Origin: Streptomyces sp. NBC_01264 | Lineage (GTDB): Bacteria > Actinomycetota > Actinomycetes > Streptomycetales > Streptomycetaceae | Direction: 5' to 3' | Length of the DNA stretch: 64,000 nucleotides | Assembly: GCF_026340675.1 (NCBI RefSeq) | Contig: NZ_JAPEOX010000001.1 | Location: forward strand, 5,332,001-5,396,000 | In this document: one piece after another, positions 9,021 to 17,288 of the stretch | How the letters are laid out: each line of letters begins with the position of its first letter | Numbering within the stretch: the first letter of the stretch is position 1 | Made by a program: the position numbers and the translations under genes | Notes under the pieces: model-generated | Databases searched by the model: none | The model's input: the letters and a program-made list of their open reading frames with translations, nothing else | Told to the model about the DNA's origin: nothing

Positions 9021-10841
9021 CTAGCGCGGCAGGTGCTTCAGCGCGAAGTCGATCTCCATCCGGACCTGCTTGATCCGCTCCTCCACGACGAGCGAGCCGT
9101 GCCCGGCGTCGTAGCGGTACACCTCGTGCTCCGCCCCGCGCGCCGCCAGCCGGTCCACGTAGTTCTCGATCTGCTGGATGGGGCAGCGCGGGTCGTTGAG
9201 GCCCGCCGCGATGTGCACGGGGGCCTTCACCGCGTCCACGTACGTCAGCGGCGAGGAGGCCTCGAAGCGCGCCGGGACCTCCTCCGGGGTACCGCCGAAG
9301 AGGGTGCGGTCCAGGGACTTCAGCGCCTCCATCTCGTCGTGGTACGCCGTCACGTAGTCGGCGACCGGTACGGCCGCCAGCCCCACCGCCCAGGCGTCCG
9401 GGTGCATGCCGAGGCCCAGAAGCGTCAGGTAGCCGCCCCAGGAGCCGCCGGAGAGCACCAGGCGCGCCGGGTCGGCGAGGCCGGAGGCCACCGCCCATTC
9501 CCGTACGGCTTCGACGTCCTCCAGCTCGATCAGGCCGACCCGGTGCTTCAGGGCGTCGGTCCACTCGCGGCCGTAGCCGGTCGAACCGCGGTAGTTGACC
9601 CGGACCACGGCGAAACCGTGGTCGAGCCAGGCCGCCGGGGTCGCGGCGAAGGCGTCGCTGTCGTGCCAGGTGGGCCCGCCGTGGATCTCGAAGACGGTGG
9701 GGAAGGGGCCGTCGCCGTGGCCGGCGGGACGCTGCGCGAGGGCGTGGATCCGCCCGCCGGGGCCCTCGACCCACACGTCCTCGACCGGTACGGAGCCCGG
9801 CGGCCGGAAACCGGGCGGGTCGAGCACGACCCCGCCCGCGGTCGACCGGATGACGGAGGGCTCGGCCGCGGAGGACCACTGGTACTCCACCGACCCGTCG
9901 GGCCGCGCCGTCGCCCCCGACACCGTCCCCGGCGGGGTGTCCAGCCGCAGCAGCTCCCGCGCGGCCAGGTCGTAGCGGAACAGTTCGCTGCGCGCCTCGT
10001 AGCCGTGCTCGATCAGCAGCGCGGACCCGTCGGGGTACCACTCGGCGCCCACGTCGCCCGGCAGGTCGACGGCCAGGCCCTCCTCGGTGCCCGCGGCCAC
10101 GTCCCACACCATCGGCTCCCACCGGCCGCGCCGCTGGTGGCCGACCAGCAGCCGGGTGTCGCCCGCGACGGGCGCGAAGCCGAGCACCATGAGGCCCAGC
10201 TCCTCGGTGCCGCCCTTGGAGTCGTCGAGCTCGGCGACCGTTTCGCCGTCCAGGGTGATCACACGCAGGGCCGAGTGCATCGCGTCGCCGTGCTCGGTGT
10301 GCTCGACGGCGAGCAGGGTCCCGTCCCGGGACAGGTCGCCTACGCCGGCCGACTCGCGGTGCCGGTAGACCACGGCCGGCTCCGTCCCGTCGGGCCGCAC
10401 CACGTGGATCGTGGTCCCGTCCTCGTCGGTGGAGCGCCCCACGACGGCCGTCCCGTCGCGCCCGATGGCCAGCCCGGCGGGGTACGAGGCCTCCAGCCCG
10501 GGGGTGGCCGGCTCGTCGGGGCCGCCCGCGAAGGGCTGGCGGACCCAGGTGCCGAACTCGTCGCCGTCGGTGTCGGAGAACCACCACACCCACGCGCCGT
10601 CGGGGGAGAGGGTGCCGTCGGTGGTGCCGTTCGGCCGGTCGGTGGCCTGCCGCTGGGCGCCGGTGGCACGGTCCCAGGTGTAGAGCTCGTAGGTCCCGGT
10701 GGCGTTGGAGACGAAGAGCGAGCGGTCGGGCGCGTCCTCGGCCCATTCGGGCAGTCCCACGCGCGGGGCCCGGAAGCGCTTCTCCCAGTCGGGCGCGGCA
10801 GTGCCGTCGGTGGCGTTCGTGTCGGCGGTGGCGTCAGTCAT
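9021..10841 (-). CDS. S9 family prolyl oligopeptidase-like serine peptidase
   Basis: This 606-residue cytosolic peptidase has an N-terminal beta-propeller of WD/PD40-like blades (repeated patterns such as LSPDGAWVWWFSD and LSRDGTLLAVEH) and a C-terminal alpha/beta hydrolase. The nucleophile elbow is LVLSGGSWGGYLTLLGLG, the acid is in AGLNDPRCPIQQIENYV and the histidine is in YRYDAGHGSLV. The propeller restricts access to peptides. ATG 10841 was chosen; another ATG at 10850 is three codons upstream. No signal peptide is present. The gene is monocistronic, running opposite to the neighbouring small gene. The substrate cannot be told from sequence. Confidence 0.92.
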   Translation of the reverse strand: MTDATADTNATDGTAAPDWEKRFRAPRVGLPEWAEDAPDRSLFVSNATGTYELYTWDRATGAQRQATDRPNGTTDGTLSPDGAWVWWFSDTDGDEFGTWVRQPFAGGPDEPATPGLEASYPAGLAIGRDGTAVVGRSTDEDGTTIHVVRPDGTEPAVVYRHRESAGVGDLSRDGTLLAVEHTEHGDAMHSALRVITLDGETVAELDDSKGGTEELGLMVLGFAPVAGDTRLLVGHQRRGRWEPMVWDVAAGTEEGLAVDLPGDVGAEWYPDGSALLIEHGYEARSELFRYDLAARELLRLDTPPGTVSGATARPDGSVEYQWSSAAEPSVIRSTAGGVVLDPPGFRPPGSVPVEDVWVEGPGGRIHALAQRPAGHGDGPFPTVFEIHGGPTWHDSDAFAATPAAWLDHGFAVVRVNYRGSTGYGREWTDALKHRVGLIELEDVEAVREWAVASGLADPARLVLSGGSWGGYLTLLGLGMHPDAWAVGLAAVPVADYVTAYHDEMEALKSLDRTLFGGTPEEVPARFEASSPLTYVDAVKAPVHIAAGLNDPRCPIQQIENYVDRLAARGAEHEVYRYDAGHGSLVVEERIKQVRMEIDFALKHLPR

Positions 10842-10950
10842 GCACCCCATGTAACCGGATCGGCCGCGGCCCGTCCCCCGAGATGCCGAGGGGGCCGAAC
10901 GGGCGCAGGGTGGTGTGCGTACGGATCCGCCGAGGCGAGGAGCAGCGGTC

Positions 10951-11118
10951 ATGGCGAAGAAGGCGCGTACGGGCAAGACGTCCCACCACGACTCGGAGCG
11001 TGCGCTGGCGAAGAACACCGCGGCGGAGGCGCGCGCCAAGGCCGCCGTCCGCGACATCCAGTCGGTGTCCGCGAAGACCCGGGGCATGCAGCAGAAGGCC
11101 CAGGCCAAGCGGGGTTGA
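10951..11118 (+). CDS. small basic Lys/Ala-rich protein
   Basis: This 55-residue protein begins at ATG 10951 behind a GAGGCGAGGAG ribosome-binding stretch. The composition is strongly basic with repeated AEARAKAAVRD and KTRGMQQKAQAKRG segments, likely one helix. No family is recognised; similar tiny basic proteins are common in Streptomyces and may bind nucleic acid. It lies 38 bases upstream of the cytosine deaminase gene on the same strand, so it could be co-transcribed, but nothing links the functions. Confidence 0.6.
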   Translation: MAKKARTGKTSHHDSERALAKNTAAEARAKAAVRDIQSVSAKTRGMQQKAQAKRG

Positions 11119-11156
11119 CCCGGAGGCGAGCCGCCGGTGAGCCGTAGGGTGGCGCC

Positions 11157-12464
11157 ATGCGGATGATCGTCCGGGGCGCCCGGCTGCTGCACAGCGAAGG
11201 CCTGCACGACGTCGAGGTCGCGGAGGACGGGCGGATCGCGCGCGTGCTCCCGTACGACGACCAGAAGGAGCCCCCGGCGACGGGGGTGCTGATCGAGGCG
11301 CACGGCGGGCTGCTCAGCGCGCCCTTCGTCGAGCCGCACATCCACCTCGACACGGCCCTGACCGCCGGAGATCCGCGCCCCAACGTCTCGGGGACCCTCT
11401 GGGAGGGCATCGCCTGCTGGAGCGAGCGCAAGAAGACCCTGACCCGCGAGGACGTGATCGCGCGGGCCACCGAGGTGCTGCGCTGGCAGGCGGCGCAGGG
11501 CGTCCTGCACGTGCGCACCCACTGCGACGTCACCGATCCGGAGCTGACCGCGCTCGACGCGCTGCTGGAGGTCCGGGACCGGGTCCGGGACGTCATGACC
11601 CTGCAGATCGTCGCCTTCCCGCAGGAGGGCATCGTCTCCTTCCCCGGCGGCGAGAAACTGCTGCGCGAGGCCATCCGGCGCGGGGCCGACGTGGTCGGGG
11701 CCATCCCGCACTTCGAGGACACCCGGGAGGACGGGGTGGCCTCGCTGGCCGTCGCCTTCCGGCTCGCCGAGGAGCAGGGGCTGCGCGTGGACGCGCACTG
11801 CGACGAGATCGACGACGAGCAGTCCCGCTTCGTGGAGGTACTGGCCGCCCACGCCCTGCGCTCGGGGCTGCGCGGGCACGTCACCGCCTCCCACACGACG
11901 GCGATGGGCTCCTACGGCGGCGCGTACAGCTTCAAACTCCAGCGCCTGCTGTCCCGCTCCGGGATCAACCTCGTCTCGAACCCCTTCGCCAACCTCAACC
12001 TCCAGGGCCGCTTCGACGCCTACCCCAAGCGGCGCGGCCTCACCCAGGTCAAGGAGATGCTGGGGGCGGGGGTCAATGTGGCCTTCGGCCACGACGACGT
12101 GATGGACCCCTGGAACGCGCTCGGCACCGGCAACCCGCTGCAGACCGCGCTCGTCGGGATCTACGCCGCCCAGCTCACGGGAGCGGACGAGATCCCGGTG
12201 GCCTTCGAGATGGTGACCGAGCGCGCCGCGCGCGTGCTCGGCCTCTCGCCCTCGGAGTACGGGGTTCGCCAGGGCAACCCGGCCTCCTTCGTGCTGCTGC
12301 CGGCCGAATCGCCCACCGAGGCCGTCCGCCGCCAGGTCCGCCCCCGCTACGTGGTCTCGCGCGGCACCGTCCTCGCCGAAACCCCGGCGGCTCCGGCCCG
12401 GCTGCTGGCCTGGCCGGGCGAGGAGGGCCCCTCGGAGGTGGACTTCCGCGTTCGCCTACTGTGA
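11157..12464 (+). CDS. codA: cytosine deaminase (amidohydrolase)
   Basis: CodA deaminates cytosine to uracil in pyrimidine salvage. The 435-residue protein follows E. coli CodA closely along its length: APFVEPHIHLDTALTAG carries metal ligands H61 and H63, TLQIVAFPQEGIVSFPGGE and HFEDTREDGV are conserved, VDAHCDEIDDEQSRFVE carries the third metal ligand and the catalytic Glu, VTASHTTAMGSY the next His, and VNVAFGHDDVMDPW the metal-binding Asp. ATG 11157 has GGTGAGCCG-like spacing but no strong binding site. It is followed after six bases by an HD-domain gene, probably in one transcript. The length and every catalytic motif are intact, so it should be active on cytosine or a close analogue. Confidence 0.95.
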   Translation: MRMIVRGARLLHSEGLHDVEVAEDGRIARVLPYDDQKEPPATGVLIEAHGGLLSAPFVEPHIHLDTALTAGDPRPNVSGTLWEGIACWSERKKTLTREDVIARATEVLRWQAAQGVLHVRTHCDVTDPELTALDALLEVRDRVRDVMTLQIVAFPQEGIVSFPGGEKLLREAIRRGADVVGAIPHFEDTREDGVASLAVAFRLAEEQGLRVDAHCDEIDDEQSRFVEVLAAHALRSGLRGHVTASHTTAMGSYGGAYSFKLQRLLSRSGINLVSNPFANLNLQGRFDAYPKRRGLTQVKEMLGAGVNVAFGHDDVMDPWNALGTGNPLQTALVGIYAAQLTGADEIPVAFEMVTERAARVLGLSPSEYGVRQGNPASFVLLPAESPTEAVRRQVRPRYVVSRGTVLAETPAAPARLLAWPGEEGPSEVDFRVRLL

Positions 12465-12470
12465 CCGTCC

Positions 12471-13079
12471 ATGACCTTTGCGACATGGACTCTTGACACT
12501 CCGTCGGCCCGGGCCGCGCTGGAGGTCGCCTCCGAGTACACGGACGCGGCGCTGCTCAACCACTCCGTCCGGTCGTACGCCTTCGGGGCCGAGTACGCGG
12601 ACCGGCACGGGCTCTCGTACGACAGCGAGCTCTTCTACGTCAGCGCGCTGGTGCACGACCTCGGGCTGACCGCGCCCTTCGACAGCCACACCCTGCCCTT
12701 CGAGGAGGCGGGCGGCCACGTCGCGCGCGTGCTGACGGCGGGGCTGGGCTGGCCCGCGGAGCGGCGGGCGCGCGCCGAGGAGATCATCGTGCGGCACATG
12801 CGCGAGGACGTCACGGCCGCCGAGGACGTGGAGAGCCACCTGCTCCAGATCGGTACGACCGCGGACGTCTCCGGGGTCGGCGTCCTGGACGCCGACCCCG
12901 TGTTCACGGCCGCGCTGCTCACGGAGTACCCGCGCCTCGGCTTCGGCGACGCCTTCTTCGCGCTGGTCAGCGACCAGGCCGCGCGCAAGCCGCAGTGCGC
13001 GGCGGCGGCCTACGTGGCGAGCGGCGCGAAGGAGCGCATCGCGGCGAACCCGCTCGACCGGGGCCCCCTGGGGGCTTGA
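12471..13079 (+). CDS. HD-domain hydrolase, cyanamide hydratase-like
   Basis: This 202-residue protein carries the metal-binding HD signature: LLNHSVRSYAFGAEYA (first His) and YVSALVHDLGLT (His-Asp), with further His/Asp at EEIIVRHMRED. The LNHSVRSY pattern is characteristic of the Ddi2/cyanamide hydratase-like branch, which converts cyanamide to urea, although many bacterial relatives are uncharacterised. ATG 12471 follows codA by six bases, so the two are probably an operon acting on small nitrogen compounds. The length is close to that of fungal cyanamide hydratases. Substrate is inferred, not shown. Confidence 0.78.
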   Translation: MTFATWTLDTPSARAALEVASEYTDAALLNHSVRSYAFGAEYADRHGLSYDSELFYVSALVHDLGLTAPFDSHTLPFEEAGGHVARVLTAGLGWPAERRARAEEIIVRHMREDVTAAEDVESHLLQIGTTADVSGVGVLDADPVFTAALLTEYPRLGFGDAFFALVSDQAARKPQCAAAAYVASGAKERIAANPLDRGPLGA

Positions 13080-13086
13080 CCGGGGC

Positions 13087-13112
13087 CCCTGGGGCTCAGA
13101 AGAGCCCCAGGG
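13087..13112. terminator. terminator between convergent genes
   Basis: A perfect 11-bp stem (CCCTGGGGCTC, loop AGAA) overlaps the stop codon of the DoxX gene and follows the HD gene by a few bases. It can serve both strands. Confidence 0.6.
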
Positions 13113-13542
13113 CGTTGTCCAGGGACCAGACCTGCCAGCCCATGGCGAAGAAGGCGACCCCCGAGATCAGGGCCATCATCAGGTTCTGCCCCTGCTCGCC
13201 CCAGTCGTGGATCATCAGGATCAGGTAGACCAGGTTGAGCAGCAGTCCGGCGAGCAGGGCTATCGGGGTCAGGAATCCCACGATGAGGCCGAGGCCCAGG
13301 GCCAGTTCGGCGTAGGCGACGAGGTAGGCCATGAAGCGCGGGTAGGGCTTCACGACGACGTCGAAGCCGCGCGTGACGAACCCCCAGCGGTGCTTCTCGG
13401 CCACGCCGGCGGCCCAGCGGATGCCGCCGCCGCCGAACCAGTCCTTCTTGTCCTTGTGCCGCCAGCTCTCCAGCCACCACAGCCCGAGCCCGATCCGCAG
13501 AACGGCGACCCATTCGGGCCCGCCGAGCCAGATGGTCTGCAT
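13096..13542 (-). CDS. DoxX-family membrane protein
   Basis: This 148-residue protein has four predicted membrane helices. Helix 1 is around residues 8-24 (WVAVLRIGLGLWWLES), followed by a cytoplasmic Lys/Trp-rich loop, helix 2 near 68-88 (FMAYLVAYAELALGLGLIVGFL), helix 3 at about 90-112 and helix 4 at about 122-142. This is the layout of the DoxX/DoxD family (thiosulfate:quinone oxidoreductase small subunit relatives), whose actinobacterial members are linked to redox and thiol stress in the membrane. ATG 13542 is preceded by GGAAGGGAACC. It is a single gene; its function in this organism is not known. Confidence 0.85.
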   Translation of the reverse strand: MQTIWLGGPEWVAVLRIGLGLWWLESWRHKDKKDWFGGGGIRWAAGVAEKHRWGFVTRGFDVVVKPYPRFMAYLVAYAELALGLGLIVGFLTPIALLAGLLLNLVYLILMIHDWGEQGQNLMMALISGVAFFAMGWQVWSLDNALGLF

Positions 13543-13636
13543 CCTCGGTTCCCTTCCTCGTTCCCTCGCAATGATCTGACGATGTGTCAGTTTCGAGGGA
13601 AGGGGAGGGGTGTGGCAAGGGGTTGGCCGACAGGGT

Positions 13637-14740
13637 TCAGCGGCACACGACGGAGACGGCCTGCGCCTGGTTGTTGCCGAAGCCCCCGCGGTTCCACGGC
13701 TGCCCCGGCGGCTGCGTGCGCCCCGAGGCGTCGGTGGCGCGGACCAGGAGGGTGTGACGGCCTGGCGCCGCCGTCCAGTCGGCGTGCCAGCCTTGCCAGG
13801 CGTACGGGTGCCCGCCCTGCGGCAGCACCTCGGCGTCAGCCCAGCCGCCGCCCCCGTCCGTGCTCAACTCCACGCGCACGACCGGCCCGTAACCCGACCA
13901 GGCGCGCCCGGCGAGCCGCACGGGGCCGGGTCGGACGACCCGCGTGCGGGACATGAAATCGGGGAATCCGGGCGGGATCAGCAGGGCGCGCGGGGCGATC
14001 CGGGTGACGGGCTCGCCGGGCTCCTCGGCGCTCTGCCTGACCCGGTAGGCCGTGGCCTGCTGGTAGCCGCCGAACGCCGCGCCGACCAGCTCGATGTCGC
14101 GCAGCCACTTCACGTGGGCCATCCCGTACCAGCCGGGCACGACCAGCCGCAGCGGATGCCCGTGCTGGGGCGGCAGGGGCCCGCCGTTCATCGCGTGGGC
14201 GAGCAGCACGTCCTCGCCGACGGGCAGCGGCAGGCTGCGCCGGTAGTCCTGCTCGACGCCCCGCTCCACCCCGTGGTCCGCGCCCGTGAACACCGCCTCC
14301 ACGGCGTCCGGCGCCACCCCGGCCTCCGTGAGCACCGCGCGCAGCGGCACCCCCGTCCAGTCGGCCGTCCCCACCGCCTCCACCAGCCAGGGCTGGCTGA
14401 CCGGCCGCGGGGACAGCCGGGCCCGCCCGTTGCCGGCGCACTCCATGGTGACCCGCCGGGTCACGGAGGGCAGGGTGAGCAGATCGCGCAGCCGTAGCTC
14501 CAGGGGGGTGCGGAGGCGGCCGCGCACGGTGAGGCGCCAGTCGGCGCCGGTGCCCGTGTCCGGGATGTCGTAGTGCACGAGTACGTAGTGCAGCCCGGCC
14601 GGCGTGACCTCGTACCGCAGGGCCTCCAGCGGGAGCCCGTGGTTGCGCGCGGCGAGCGCGAGCTCGTCCTGACCGATGCCCTCGCCCGGGGCGGCGATCC
14701 GGCCAGGGGGGCTGATCCCGGTGAGCGGGCGCTCCTCCAT
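13637..14740 (-). CDS. sulfite oxidase-like molybdopterin enzyme
   Basis: This 367-residue protein has the oxidoreductase molybdopterin domain of the sulfite oxidase family. The Mo-coordinating cysteine is C101 in TMECAGNGR. The motifs PWLVEAVGTADWTGVPL, GADHGVERGVE, HGHPLRLVVPGWYGMAHVKWLRDIEL and the C-terminal Mo-Co dimerisation domain (VRVELSTDGGGGWADAEV to WHADWTAAPGRHTLLVRATD) are in the expected order. No TAT or Sec signal is visible, so it should be cytoplasmic. There is no heme domain. The family oxidises sulfite or related S/N oxyanions; the electron acceptor is unknown. It diverges from the SHOCT membrane protein. Confidence 0.92.
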   Translation of the reverse strand: MEERPLTGISPPGRIAAPGEGIGQDELALAARNHGLPLEALRYEVTPAGLHYVLVHYDIPDTGTGADWRLTVRGRLRTPLELRLRDLLTLPSVTRRVTMECAGNGRARLSPRPVSQPWLVEAVGTADWTGVPLRAVLTEAGVAPDAVEAVFTGADHGVERGVEQDYRRSLPLPVGEDVLLAHAMNGGPLPPQHGHPLRLVVPGWYGMAHVKWLRDIELVGAAFGGYQQATAYRVRQSAEEPGEPVTRIAPRALLIPPGFPDFMSRTRVVRPGPVRLAGRAWSGYGPVVRVELSTDGGGGWADAEVLPQGGHPYAWQGWHADWTAAPGRHTLLVRATDASGRTQPPGQPWNRGGFGNNQAQAVSVVCR

Positions 14741-14853
14741 GGCCTCATGGTCCCGCGGCGGGGGCGGACCGGCTACTCCGCCGCTACTCCGCGTGCGGAT
14801 CGGTTCGGCGGGCGGTATGAATTGATCTGTCCCTTATGTGATCGGAGTGAAGC

Positions 14854-15243
14854 GTGGACGACTATCCACTGCTCAACCTGTTCTGGACCATGCTGTGGCT
14901 CTTCCTGTGGGTCATGTGGTTCTTCCTGCTGTTCAAGGTGATCACTGACATCTTCAGGGACCACGAGCTGCACGGCTGGGGCAAGGCCGGCTGGCTGATC
15001 CTGGTGCTCCTGCTGCCCTACATCGGCGTCCTCGTCTACCTGATCGTCCGCGGCAAGAGCATGAGCCAGCGCGACGTGAAGCAGGCGCAGGCGAACGAGA
15101 AGGCCTTCCAGGACTACGTCCAGAAGGCCGCCGGCCCCCGCAGCAGCCCGGCGGAGGAACTCGCGAAGCTGTCCTCCCTCAAGGAGCAGGGCCACCTGAC
15201 CCAGGAGGAGTTCGACAAGGCCAAGCAGAAGCTCCTGACCTGA
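14854..15243 (+). CDS. PLDc_N and SHOCT domain membrane protein
   Basis: This 129-residue protein has two N-terminal membrane helices (residues 6-32, LLNLFWTMLWLFLWVMWFFLLF, and 46-64, GWLILVLLLPYIGVLVYLIV) of the PLDc_N type and a C-terminal SHOCT motif (AEELAKLSSLKEQGHLTQEEFDKAKQ). SHOCT is a short oligomerisation or regulatory module found at the ends of many bacterial proteins. GTG 14854 is preceded by a GGAGTGA-like site. It is monocistronic and ends at a strong bidirectional terminator. The role is unknown, likely membrane scaffolding. Confidence 0.87.
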   Translation: MDDYPLLNLFWTMLWLFLWVMWFFLLFKVITDIFRDHELHGWGKAGWLILVLLLPYIGVLVYLIVRGKSMSQRDVKQAQANEKAFQDYVQKAAGPRSSPAEELAKLSSLKEQGHLTQEEFDKAKQKLLT

Positions 15244-15260
15244 GGACGTTCAACCCCGCC

Positions 15261-15301
15261 GGACGGGGGCCGACCGCGCGATCGCGGTCCGGCCCCCGTC
15301 C
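15261..15301. terminator. bidirectional terminator
   Basis: A long GC-rich hairpin (GGACGGGGGCCG...CGGCCCCCGTCC with inner ACCGCG/CGCGGT and one bulged base) sits between the SHOCT gene and the convergent ECF sigma gene. Confidence 0.75.
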
Positions 15302-15313
15302 GTGCGTTCCGGG

Positions 15314-15940
15314 TCAGGCCGTGGCGGGCTCCGTGTCCTCCAGCAGGTCGATCAGGGACGAGCGGGCCCGGGCCACGCGGGAGCGGACGGTGCCTATCGG
15401 ACAGCCGAGCATCAGCGCCGCCTCCGCGTACGGCAGGCCCATGAGCTGGGTGAGCACGAAGACCTCGCGGCGCTCCGCGGGGATCGCCGCCAGGAGCTCC
15501 GCGAGCGCGACGCCGTCCTCGAAGCCGGGTACGCCGCGGGGCTGGCTCTGCTCGGCCGCGGTCTGCCAGTCGTCTCTGTCGGCGATCCGGGGGCGGGCCG
15601 CCTTGTGGCGCAGGCTGTCCACCACGGTGCGCCGCGCGATGGAGAGCAGCCAGGTACGGGCGGAGGAGCGGCCCTCGAAGCGGTGGAGGCTGCCGAGGGC
15701 GCGCAGGAAGGTCTCCTGCGTCAGGTCCTCGGCGGACTGCGGGTCCGCGCTGAGGTAGGCGACGTAGCGGCGTACGTCGCGCTGCAGGGCGCGTACGAAC
15801 CGGTCCACCGCGACGGGGTCCCCGTCACGGGCGGCCAGCGCGAGGAGCGTGACGGCCTCGTCGGGGCCGGCGGTGCGGCGGGCGGGGGTGACGGGGGGTG
15901 TGGGGGTGGTGGTCGGGCGGGTGAGCAGGGCAGCGGTCAT
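15314..15940 (-). CDS. ECF RNA polymerase sigma factor
   Basis: This 208-residue ECF sigma factor has a Thr/Pro-rich N-terminus, region 2 at about 50-115 (FVRALQRDVRRYVAYLSADPQSAEDLTQETFLRALGSL, then RFEGRSSARTWLLSIARR) and region 4 at about 145-195 (LAAIPAERREVFVLTQLMGLPYAEAALMLGCPIGTVRSRVARAR). It resembles the SigC-like actinobacterial group. There is no anti-sigma gene beside it. The upstream same-strand gene (16207-17070) encodes a His/Met-rich membrane protein, which makes a metal-responsive pair possible. A 266-bp gap separates the two, so separate promoters are likely. ATG 15940 is the start. Confidence 0.92.
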   Translation of the reverse strand: MTAALLTRPTTTPTPPVTPARRTAGPDEAVTLLALAARDGDPVAVDRFVRALQRDVRRYVAYLSADPQSAEDLTQETFLRALGSLHRFEGRSSARTWLLSIARRTVVDSLRHKAARPRIADRDDWQTAAEQSQPRGVPGFEDGVALAELLAAIPAERREVFVLTQLMGLPYAEAALMLGCPIGTVRSRVARARSSLIDLLEDTEPATA

Positions 15941-16206
15941 CGCCTGGAGTCCTTCGGGGAATCCGGCCGGATCCGATGCCGTGAGCGCGCGGGGCCGTCG
16001 GGGTCACGGGGATCGAGGGCCGCCCGGGCAGCGCCGTGCCGGCGGTGGCAGAGGTGACCCACGTGCGCCCGGAGGGCCCGGAGCGCGGGCATCGAGGGGC
16101 CGGGGAACGGGTGGTACGGCCTGCCGGACGGCATGACCGATGCCCGAGGCGCGGTACGGGTACGGGAACTGGTGCTGGTGCCCGTGGCGCGTCGGGGAGC
16201 CGGCTG

Positions 16207-17070
16207 TCAGACGACAGCGATCCCGTGAGGTGGACCCCGTGAGGTGAGGGCGTCGGCGAGCAGCAGCCTGCGGGGTGTCCGGACCCGGTGGTCCCGGGGA
16301 CGGCGGACGCGGGGCCGGTGGGCGGGCGCGGGGAGCCGGAAGAACAGGCGCAGCGGTACGAGGAACCGGGCGGCGACGGCCCGCAGGACGCGGAAGGCGC
16401 CGCGTTCGCCGTGCGCGAGCCAGAGACCGCAGACCAGAGCGGCCAGGAGGTGTCCGGCGAGCATGCCCGCCGGTGACATGGAGCCCATGGCGTGCGCGCT
16501 CGGCACCGACAGGGCGGCCGCCAGGGACGCGGATCCGTCGGCCATGGCGTGCGACCCGTGGACCCCGTGCATGCCGTGCATGCCGCTCGAACCGGCCATC
16601 CCGGTCATCGAGGCCATCCCGTGCACGTCGGCCTGCATGACGTGCCGGGCGGCGGCGCCGGCACCCGGTGGCGGAGCTGCCTGCGGGCCGAGCATGGAGG
16701 GGGCATCGCAGAGGAGGTACTGGGCCCAGCGGCGGCCCAGGGAGGTCAGGGAGGTCGGGGAGGTCGGGGAGGTCAGGGAGGCTAAGGCGCCATCGGGTTC
16801 CCGCGGCCGCGCCGCCGCGGCCTGGGCGAGCGAGAACCCGCCGTGCAGGGCGGCCTGGACGCCGACGGTCGCGGAGACGACGGCCGCGAGGCCGCGCTCC
16901 CGCCCGGCGAGGATCCAGCCGGCCGCCGAGGTGCCGGCGAACGCCGCGGTCATCCCCCACCAGGGGACGGAGGTCCCCGACATGAGGATGTGCCCGAGGG
17001 ACGAGAGCAGCACGCAGGTGGCCGCGAACATCGCGGCCCGTACGGCTCGGCAACATCGACCCGGTGTCAT
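16207..17070 (-). CDS. His/Met-rich integral membrane protein
   Basis: This 287-residue protein has about five membrane helices (near residues 10-30, 35-53, 62-80, 190-215 and possibly 220-240). Between the third and fourth lies a loop with a short SLTSPTSPTSLTSLG repeat and then a striking metal-ligand cluster of Met and His (HVMQADVHGMASMTGMAG and SGMHGMHGVHGSHAM). Such Met/His clusters bind Cu(I) or Zn in copper-handling membrane proteins. The N-terminal half resembles the four-helix membrane proteins common in copper or cytochrome assembly clusters. It lies upstream of an ECF sigma gene on the same strand. The copper role is inferred. Start ATG 17070. Confidence 0.75.
   Translation of the reverse strand: MTPGRCCRAVRAAMFAATCVLLSSLGHILMSGTSVPWWGMTAAFAGTSAAGWILAGRERGLAAVVSATVGVQAALHGGFSLAQAAAARPREPDGALASLTSPTSPTSLTSLGRRWAQYLLCDAPSMLGPQAAPPPGAGAAARHVMQADVHGMASMTGMAGSSGMHGMHGVHGSHAMADGSASLAAALSVPSAHAMGSMSPAGMLAGHLLAALVCGLWLAHGERGAFRVLRAVAARFLVPLRLFFRLPAPAHRPRVRRPRDHRVRTPRRLLLADALTSRGPPHGIAVV
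16734..16783. repeat. 9-bp tandem repeat inside a gene
   Basis: About five copies of GGAGGTCGG/GGAGGTCAG stand head to tail. On the coding (minus) strand they give the SLTSPTSPTSLTSL linker of the His/Met-rich membrane protein. Copy number may vary between strains. Confidence 0.7.
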
Positions 17071-17150
17071 GGCGGGGCCATCGTTGCACCGGCCGGGCGG
17101 GGGCGACAGAGGGCATCAGGTTTTCTCATCGGCCTGAAATCGAGTCCTCC

Positions 17151-17171
17151 TGTGGTGTGGCGCACACCACA
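17151..17171. promoter_or_regulatory. perfect inverted repeat, candidate operator
   Basis: TGTGGTGTG and its complement CACACCACA are separated by three bases between divergent genes (the His/Met-rich membrane gene and the MFS gene). The size and symmetry fit a dimeric repressor site, but no cognate regulator is nearby. Confidence 0.45.
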
Positions 17172-17288
17172 ACAGGTCCTGGGAACTCGGACGTTCACTC
17201 ATCCGACTCCTGTCCCGGACTCAGGGCCGAGGACTCGTGACCGAGGGCTGAGCCAGACAGCGAGCAGGGAGAGCGGGGTGGGCGCGCG

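Noticed and set aside
15937..16134. 65-codon open frame upstream of the ECF sigma gene
   Set aside because: It overlaps the sigma start by four bases but has no ribosome binding site. Its HVGHLCHRRHG segment does not match a zinc anti-sigma HxxxCxxC motif.
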